Under the pieces are notes generated by a model that was not told the origin of the DNA, made no database searches, and saw nothing but the letters and a program-made list of their open reading frames with translations. A program made the position numbers and the translations under genes. Source: JACRAR01 sp041665185 (GTDB lineage Bacteria; Pseudomonadota; Gammaproteobacteria; Burkholderiales; Rhodocyclaceae). From it: 13,363 nt of DNA. The stretch lies in NCBI GenBank assembly GCA_041665185.1, contig JBAYJH010000117.1, positions 1-13,363 of the forward strand, given 5' to 3'. Numbering within the stretch: the stretch's first letter is position 1; each line of letters begins with the position of its first letter. Below are positions 12,935 through 13,363 of the stretch, piece by piece.

Positions 12935-13036
12935 TGCACGGTTCAGAGTCGACGTCGGCAAGGTAGCCGCGACGCTGGGAATATCCCCCGGCGTCGCGAT
13001 CCCACTCAATAACATGCAAGGCATTTCGGAGTTCAA

Positions 13037-13363
13037 GTGCATATTTCGGCGACTGGTCATTACACTTCCGGCAGATCCGAAGGAACGCCGCGCCCAGTCC
13101 CGGGGACGGGTACCGAAGCATGTGTCGACCGCTTGTTCGCCCATCGCATCCTGGTCGTGGAGGACACGGTGGAGTTGGCCAGCCTCGTTGCAGATAATCT
13201 GCGGGAGATCGTGAAGGAGGTCATCGTCTGCGGCGACGGGCGCGCGGCGCTGAGGACGCTGGAGCGCGAGCGCGTCGATCTGGTGGTACTCGACGTGATG
13301 TTGCCGGAACTGGGCGGCCTGGAGGTTTGCCGTGCCTTGCGCGCCGCTGGAAACACCGTGCCA
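13037..13363 (+). CDS. OmpR/CopR-type response regulator, 5' part only
   Basis: The first 109 codons of a two-component response regulator, open to the window end. The receiver begins at about residue 37 (RILVVEDTVELASLV). It has acidic residues Glu42-Asp43 and phosphoacceptor Asp86 in LVVLDVMLPELGGLEV, a motif typical of OmpR/PhoB-type regulators. The DNA-binding domain is not in the window. Start GTG 13037 is chosen because GGAG lies 5 nt upstream and a stop lies in frame above it. It gives an unusual 36-residue polar N-terminal extension. A TTG at 13133 would give a normal receiver start but has no ribosome-binding site. The copper genes and shared TGTA boxes suggest a CopR/CusR-like role, with a sensor kinase probably downstream. 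That assignment is inference. Confidence 0.8.
   Translation, partial: MHISATGHYTSGRSEGTPRPVPGTGTEACVDRLFAHRILVVEDTVELASLVADNLREIVKEVIVCGDGRAALRTLERERVDLVVLDVMLPELGGLEVCRALRAAGNTVP

Noticed and set aside
12978..12991. GGGAATATCCC palindrome upstream of the response regulator as a third DUF6502 operator
   Set aside because: The arms resemble the 1544/1663 sites but the spacer is 3 instead of 5 bp, and the outer base does not match. It is probably coincidental.
12482..13144. 220-aa leftward frame across the second porin end and the terminator
   Set aside because: It runs through a strong rightward intrinsic terminator and antisense to the porin and response regulator. The composition is Arg/Pro/Ser-rich and shadow-like.
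1..13363. CRISPR arrays, insertion sequences, tRNA or rRNA genes
   Set aside because: No regularly spaced direct repeats, transposase frames or terminal inverted repeats were seen, and no tRNA or rRNA-like sequence was recognised by eye on either strand.

Overview
The window looks like chromosomal DNA of a betaproteobacterium (Rhodocyclales, Burkholderiales or a relative). The evidence is moderately high G+C, Shine-Dalgarno sites of the AGGAG type, two classical betaproteobacterial 16-strand porins ending in HTF, and a CopK homologue. The species cannot be named from sequence alone. Eleven protein genes can be supported, two of them cut by the window ends.

Left block (1-4225). A divergent pair of transcription units faces away from 1482-1705. 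Leftward lies a 370-aa protein with seven Met-rich repeats and a DUF4214-like, type-I-secretion-style C-terminus, followed by a truncated exported protein. Rightward lies a DUF6502-family protein with a helix-turn-helix-like segment, followed by a DUF5666-repeat lipoprotein. Each divergent promoter carries one 15-bp TGGGA-N5-TCCCA palindrome over its predicted -10 box. The DUF6502 protein may therefore be a repressor of its own operon and of the repeat protein.

Middle block (4226-8111) is a copper-resistance cluster. It holds a small His/Lys/Pro-rich periplasmic protein, a CopI-type cupredoxin, a Cu(I)-exporting P1B-1 ATPase with YHS and zinc-finger-like N-terminal domains, and the periplasmic Cu(I)-binding protein CopK. 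The ATPase and cupredoxin form one leftward operon. The His-rich protein and CopK are transcribed rightward from their own promoters.

Right block (8194-13363). A leftward cytosolic Sel1-repeat protein is followed by two tandem rightward porins, a strong intrinsic terminator, and the 5' part of an OmpR-type response regulator that runs off the window.

The best evidence joining the blocks is a repeated regulatory element. The His-rich gene, copK and the response-regulator gene each have a TGTAAT box followed exactly 22 bp later by a second TGTA box. In the first two a -10-like hexamer begins 17 bp after the second box. This suggests a copper-responsive two-component regulon that includes its own regulator. 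In the physiological picture, the ATPase pumps Cu(I) into the periplasm, where CopK, the cupredoxin and perhaps the His-rich protein bind or oxidise it. The link between the copper genes and the left block is only inferred from proximity and Met-richness.
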